DNA of 64,000 bases from Piper betle (Eukaryota > Streptophyta > Magnoliopsida > Piperales > Piperaceae), in the NCBI GenBank assembly GCA_033002965.1, contig JAURVB010013637.1:1-64000 (forward strand), read 5' to 3'. The notes beneath the pieces are model-generated. The model was not told the DNA's origin. It ran no database searches and worked only from the letters and a program-made list of their open reading frames with translations. Below are positions 59,381 through 64,000 of the stretch, one piece after another. The position numbers and the translations under genes were made by a program. Positions within the stretch are counted from its first letter, which is position 1. The number at the start of each line of letters is the position of its first letter.

Positions 59381-62352
59381 TGTAAAACCCACGATTCGAG
59401 TTAGGGTTTTATATTCAGAACCGGTCGGGTCGACCGTTATTTTTCGAGTTGAGTCAGTTTCAGGACACGTGTACCGAGCCGACGCCGGTCTCGTGTATGA
59501 GCTATGAGGGTCATGCGTACCCAAATATATGATGATAACGTCATGAATACAGCAGAACAGAATGAGTTATCAGATATATGAGAGTATGCCAGTCATTTTT
59601 TTTATTACTTTTATATATAGTGGATCGTAGAATTAATATTAGGCCGTTTACCGCGTTAGGACGCGTTCGGGCAGTTTGGGTGGGTTGATAGTTCTAGAGC
59701 ATGTCATTATAATTTTTTTGGTGTTGTTTGATTTTACGGGATTTTTCCCGATTTTTATGAAATTTTTTAGGATTTAATACGAGTTAGTTATGATACTTGA
59801 CTCGAGCCGGAGACGAGTCAAGTATTATTTACGAGTTTGCCACCCATTTTTCACCCCGACTTTTCTTTCCCCGCGCCCAAACCCTCGCCGCGCCGCCCCT
59901 GTTCGCGCGCCACCGCCGCCACGGCCGGCGCCGCCTGGCCGCCGATCGACGCCGCCCAGCCCGGCCACGGCGTCGCCCTGCCGCCCCGACCAGGTCCGGC
60001 CCCCATCGGACCGCCGCGACGCGAGGAAACCGCGCCGCGACGCCGCGGCCGCGTTGCGGTCACGTTGCCGATTCCGCCGCCGGCGACCGTTGCCGCCGTG
60101 ATCGAGTGGTCACCTCGACGTCTTCGACCAACCCACGACTGTCCCCGACCGGAACGGAGGCCAGCGCCGCCCATCCCGGCCGGATCGAGTCACCCACCGC
60201 CGCCACCACTGTTTTGACCATTTTCCGGCGAGCCGCCAACTCCGTCGACCATGTTGAGGCCATAGATGAGTCGGGCTCGCCGAGCCGGTTCCAAGGGTAC
60301 CCAACACGACCCCTTTCCGACTAGTAGACGCCGCCGGCGATTGTCGCCGGAAAACCACCGGAAGCCGCCGGAAAACCGCCAGTAGCGGCCGGAAAACTGC
60401 CGAAAAATCGGAATTTCTGGAATTCGCTGGAATTCACCGGATCTTCCGCGGAGCTCACCTAGTTGGACTCGATCGAACGTCGGACGCCGAGGAGCGCCGA
60501 ATTCGAGCTCCGAGACGCGCGATGGAACCCTAGCCGTCGCCGATTGCCGACGACGTGAGGTATAATTACCTCTAATTTGATTGTTTAAAATTAATGATTG
60601 TTAGCACAGTATGATAGGATTGATTGATTGGCATGATAAAAGTTCGAGCATGAAAGAAGTAATGATATGTATGATTTGAATGGATGAACGTAGGTGATCT
60701 AATGAGGTAGATCGAGTTGAGCATGCTAATCGAGTAATGTAACTTAAGAAAAATATAATAAATTTGGTAGGAATAGGATGAGTTAGAATTATATTCATAT
60801 TTATAATTATTGATTGTTATGGTTAATGTTGGTATTATGGTGTGATGGTCATGTCGGATTTGATGCATCATTTAGTTAGCGGGCGTTAGTATTTAGTTTT
60901 GATGTGTAGGTACGGAGTAGGAGCTTGCCGCCTAGGCGCGATGACACGCTTGGAGCTTCTACCAGGTCCGTTTAGGACTCGTCTTGTTTTACGCTCTTCT
61001 ATTGTATGTTTATTTTATTATTGCAGGGCGGGTTAAGTGGCGTTTTATCGGATCCCACTTAACTCGGGCCATTTAATCGAATATTTCCGGATTAATAACC
61101 CCTCGAGGATGAGATCCCTCGAGGATGATTTCGAAAACAAGATCCACCACAAGTTGCCTTCGGGCCTATTATATAAATCCCTTCCCAGGCCTATATATAT
61201 AGTTTTATCGAGTTTTCAGTGAGACGAGAGATGGAGAAACCGACTGCACGTACCATGCAGAGGATGCCGTGACAGTCAAAGCGGGCTCTGGATTAGTGCC
61301 AGCGGACTGTTCCATTCCCGAGGGATCCTGACAACTCCGCGTTTGAGTTCCTCACACCCGGAGAACGTGGAGGTTTACGGGTACTGTTTAGTACAGCGCA
61401 TGTCCGGACTTGTGGTTCAAAGGGTACTAAAGGCGACTGCCTGAGAGTACTCGGCCTTCGTGCTCAAGGCCAGGAGAGATATGGAGGTTCGGAGAGGGCT
61501 TAGGATAAAGTTTCATGAGAAGTACTGAAAAAGAAGTGCTGAGAGTAGCACAGTACCAGCAGACAGTAAGTTCGGGATGCTACCGGGTCTGCAGCCCAGT
61601 GGCTCCTCAGTAGTGCCCTTCAGAGTGTTCTTGAGGAAGTATATGGTTTTCTTTCAGATGAGAGTTTGCTCTCATAGCCAGTTTGTTATAGTTATTTTAT
61701 TTTCCGGACCAGTAACGCTTGTTACTGACGTTTTTCTTATATATATGTAGGTGATAAGCACGAGATGGATGAGCCAGCTTGGACGGAGGAGCAATGAGGT
61801 CTTGTGCACACACATGTTAGATTTCTGAATGTTTAATATTGTATTATTATGTTATTATTTTGTGAATGCTATGATTAAATGTTTGAGGCATGATAGGATA
61901 TGATTAAATGAAATGAGATGATGCTAAGACATGATGATAAGAGGTGAGATATGATCAGAGTGGGCAGCAGAAGTGTGGCCCAAGTCCTATGATGAATATA
62001 TAGTATATTAAATTATGTGTGATTAAAATTGTTGATATATGTATATATATTGGTATGTATTGTTTTGACAGGGTAGACCCTAATTGCACTTTTAGGGGAG
62101 ACTCTGTCAGTTTTACTTTAGAATTTTCATCGATTTTGCTCGTGATTGTGATGGCGTGAAATTTAATTTGCATGTCATTCATGTAGTACCATGTTAGGAT
62201 TTTGCACATTTATTCATTCATGATGGATCGTATCTTCATCTTAAGACGCCGAGATTGGATCCGCATGAGTTAGGTTCGGGTTAGCGGACCTAACCGGGGC
62301 CTGTAACATGCCGGTTCGGTTCACGAGCGTGAACCGGATTTGGGGTGTTACA
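59381..62352 (+). mobile_element. Solo LTR F nested in G
   Basis: Runs from TGTAAAACCCACGATTCG to GAACCGGATTTGGGGTGTTACA, 2972 bp, with a perfect ATTTT duplication at 59376-59380 and 62353-62357. It contains the GC-rich block (59850-60560), GAGGTATAATT at 60557, an AT-rich block, TGCAG at 61022-61026, the CCTCGAGG pair at 61101-61124, TATA-like CCTATATATATAG at 61190-61202 and the 3' terminus. It is the best reference copy in the window and very similar to E. Confidence 0.95.
61101..61124. other. Paired CCTCGAGG palindromes conserved in the LTR family
   Basis: Two self-complementary 8-mers separated by GATGAGAT-type sequence. The same arrangement occurs in B (about 25665-25688), C (about 27962-27985), D (about 48236-48259) and E (about 50985-51008), and in weakened form in G. 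Its position shortly upstream of the TATA-like segment fits a regulatory site in the LTR; function is unknown. Confidence 0.6.
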
Positions 62353-62465
62353 ATTTTGATAGATTGATGAACTTGATTAGTAAAAAGGAGTCAAGACACA
62401 ACTCAAAGGAAATGGTAAAAATGATGTGAATGATGTATGGAAAACTTTTGGGTGATAATCTATTT

Positions 62466-62468
<3 letters not shown>

Positions 62469-62514
<46 letters not shown>
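62469..62514. repeat. (TA)n microsatellite at the broken end of G
   Basis: About 23 TA units. The recognisable sequence of LTR G stops here. Confidence 0.9.
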
Positions 62515-62515
<1 letters not shown>

Positions 62516-62520
<5 letters not shown>

Positions 62521-63758
62521 TAAAAACTCCCGAAAAAAATAATTAGGTTATTTTTAGGGTTTTGTAAATCTTAGAACGAACCATAAATAATATTTAATTA
62601 AATTAATTCTTAAAAATCGATATCATAAATTATCAATTATAACCTTTAGAGTACCGGTACAATAGTTTTAAATACGTTTTATTTGTTAAATTTTTGGGAT
62701 TTAGACCCATTCGCATTAATTCAATAATCAATTTTTTTGACTTTTTGTTATCACACAAATTGATATAATTATGAGTATTTATGTTTTTTTTAATAAAATT
62801 TAATATAATAACTTCTTGAATTCTACACATATTAATAAAGTTTAATATAATGACTTTTTGAATTCCACCATATTCTTCTATATAATGGAAAGTTCTATTG
62901 ATGTTAAATAAAACATCCTCTGGATAGTTTGTGAGCACATTTGACTCACAAAGGGAAGGCTTTACGACCGTGTGTCATAGTTATGAGTTCCTCATCACAA
63001 TACCAGGTTTGTATATTTATTCAAAATGTTATATATTCCTATGTAGGAGTCGCAACACGTGGCAACACCCTTAAAAATTACTATGTGGGAGTCTCGACAC
63101 GGGACAACACCCTTAAAAATTACTATGTGGGAGTCCTGACAAGGGCAGCACCTTTAAAATTACTATATGGGAGTCCCGACATGGGCAACACCCTTAAATA
63201 CCTGCCCCCATGCCGAAAGGGGTGACAGGGTGCAATGGCTCAAGACAGCTCATTATGTACTTGTGATATTGAGAGGGTGAGTCAATGACAAATATCGATA
63301 ATTATAGGCAGAGGGCCCCGTAGCGTGTGTGCACATACATGAGATTGTAGTTGGATGGGCGGCCACCCTCCTAGCATATTAAAAGCTCAGCATAAGCTCA
63401 TAATCACTAAAAGACGTAATTAATGATGTTATAGAATATATTAATTATTTCTTGTAATTATATGACTTAATTTTTTATCACTAATGCGGAATTGCCTTCG
63501 CAGGTATGAGCATGGAGGATGGGTAGAGTCGGGACAATTGGAGGACTCTGTTATTGGACTATTCTTTTCTGTAGATTGTTTGCATAGCAGTGGGATTTTG
63601 GTTCGGTTCATGGGCTTAGATTACTCCGAGCATTTATTATATTATGTTTTATATCATGGTGTTTAAAATCTTGACAACTAATAGAAAAATTAATTTATGA
63701 GACACTTAGTTTCATATAATAACACTTGGCTTGTGGCTCAGAATGGGCGGGTCGTTAC
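62516..63758 (+). mobile_element. Second LTR-like family, copy J2
   Basis: Ends GGGCGGGTCGTTACA at 63758. Segments shared with J1: 63000-63035 (ATACCAGGTTTG..CAAAATGTT) and 63477-63505 (TATCACTAATGCGGAATTG then CCTTCGCAGG). Between them lies a 42-bp minisatellite, not the 33-bp one of J1. The left boundary is not visible and no proteins are encoded. Confidence 0.45.
63039..63200 (+). repeat. 42-bp minisatellite, 4 units
   Basis: Units begin CTATGTGGGAGTC at 63039, 63081, 63123 and 63163 and end in CACCCTTAAAAATTA. Unit lengths are 42, 42, 40 and a shorter last copy. Confidence 0.9.
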
Positions 63759-64000
63759 ATAAAGGGTTGAGTTGACTGATTTAGTTGAATTAAGAATGGT
63801 TTGATCCCTAATAACATTTCCAAATTGGTTTGAGAGTAAACTAGATTTAGGTTGTTACAATCACTCTCATCTAGGAACCTATATGGGCATCTCATCCTCA
63901 CATGTGGTGGCTTGATACATGGTAGGGTGGAGAGAAGCTAGGGAAATCTTAGTAGGTATGTCACTCTGATCGGAGGTGATGTGAGAGTATCTTCTAAGTC
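63759..64000. other. Right edge, no gene seen
   Basis: Contains another TTAGGTTGTTACA-type end at about 63848-63860, suggesting the edge of one more LTR-like repeat that continues out of the window. Nothing else can be supported. Confidence 0.3.

Larger units (their letters stand above)
55889..62515 (+). mobile_element. Old LTR G, split by two TRIMs and LTR F
   Basis: The left end is a worn CTATAACCCATGACTCAAG. Its order follows the family: GC-rich block to about 57190, GAAGTATAACC, AT-rich block, CTCGAAGATGAGATCCCACG at about 58038, the GTAACACTCGTTACT segment at 59105, then a TGTAGG-type segment. It is interrupted by 57449-57908, 58435-58897 and 59381-62352 (F). After F it continues to the (TA)n run at 62469-62514 and is lost there, so its 3' terminus is missing. 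Heavy divergence makes it older than its passengers. Confidence 0.65.

Noticed and set aside
62941..63225. 94-codon frame with a 14-residue repeat
   Set aside because: By-product of the 42-bp minisatellite in J2; unit lengths of 40 and less break the frame.

Overview
This is nuclear DNA from a flowering plant, most likely a eudicot. It has intron-rich single-copy genes in an AT-rich background, long LTR-type retroelements nested in one another, tRNA-Met-primed TRIM elements and an Au-like SINE. Three plant genes can be recognised and everything else that I can identify is repeat. Gene models were built by hand from splice sites and remembered family sequences; no search was run.

Layout: 507-5074 (+) is an ASY3/PAIR3-like meiotic axis gene whose last five exons are clean but whose first large exon carries a stop and several frame breaks. 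7299-14221 (-) is a complete flap endonuclease FEN1 in 17 coding exons (387 codons plus stop), with a TRIM in one intron and a 2.7-kb last intron. 15.9-29.6 kb is repeat: a decayed TRIM, a small inverted-repeat element, then two nests of about 2.8-2.9-kb solo LTRs with 5-bp target duplications (AGCAC; GATAC inside ATATT) and a worn gag fragment. 31298-41589 (+) is a chloroplast DEAD-box RNA helicase of the RH3 type in 10 exons. It holds a SINE and a small Ty3-like element in its introns, plus a 1-nt deletion and a lost motif VI arginine. 41.8-64 kb is again repeat: more copies of the same LTR family, a near-palindromic 3.9-kb inverted repeat, two perfect TRIM insertions, and a second LTR-like family whose two copies carry different minisatellites in the same slot.

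How the parts relate: FEN1 works in DNA replication and repair (Okazaki flap removal, with a PCNA-binding motif), RH3 in plastid RNA splicing and ribosome assembly, and ASY3 in the meiotic chromosome axis. They are not a functional cluster. From memory, FEN1 (At5g26680) and RH3 (At5g26742) are near neighbours in Arabidopsis, so their pairing here looks like old synteny pushed apart by about 17 kb of retroelement insertions. The most unusual structures are the LTR-derived hairpin locus at 49145-53063 and the minisatellite-swapping LTR-like family. I saw no CRISPR, rRNA, tRNA gene or viral gene.
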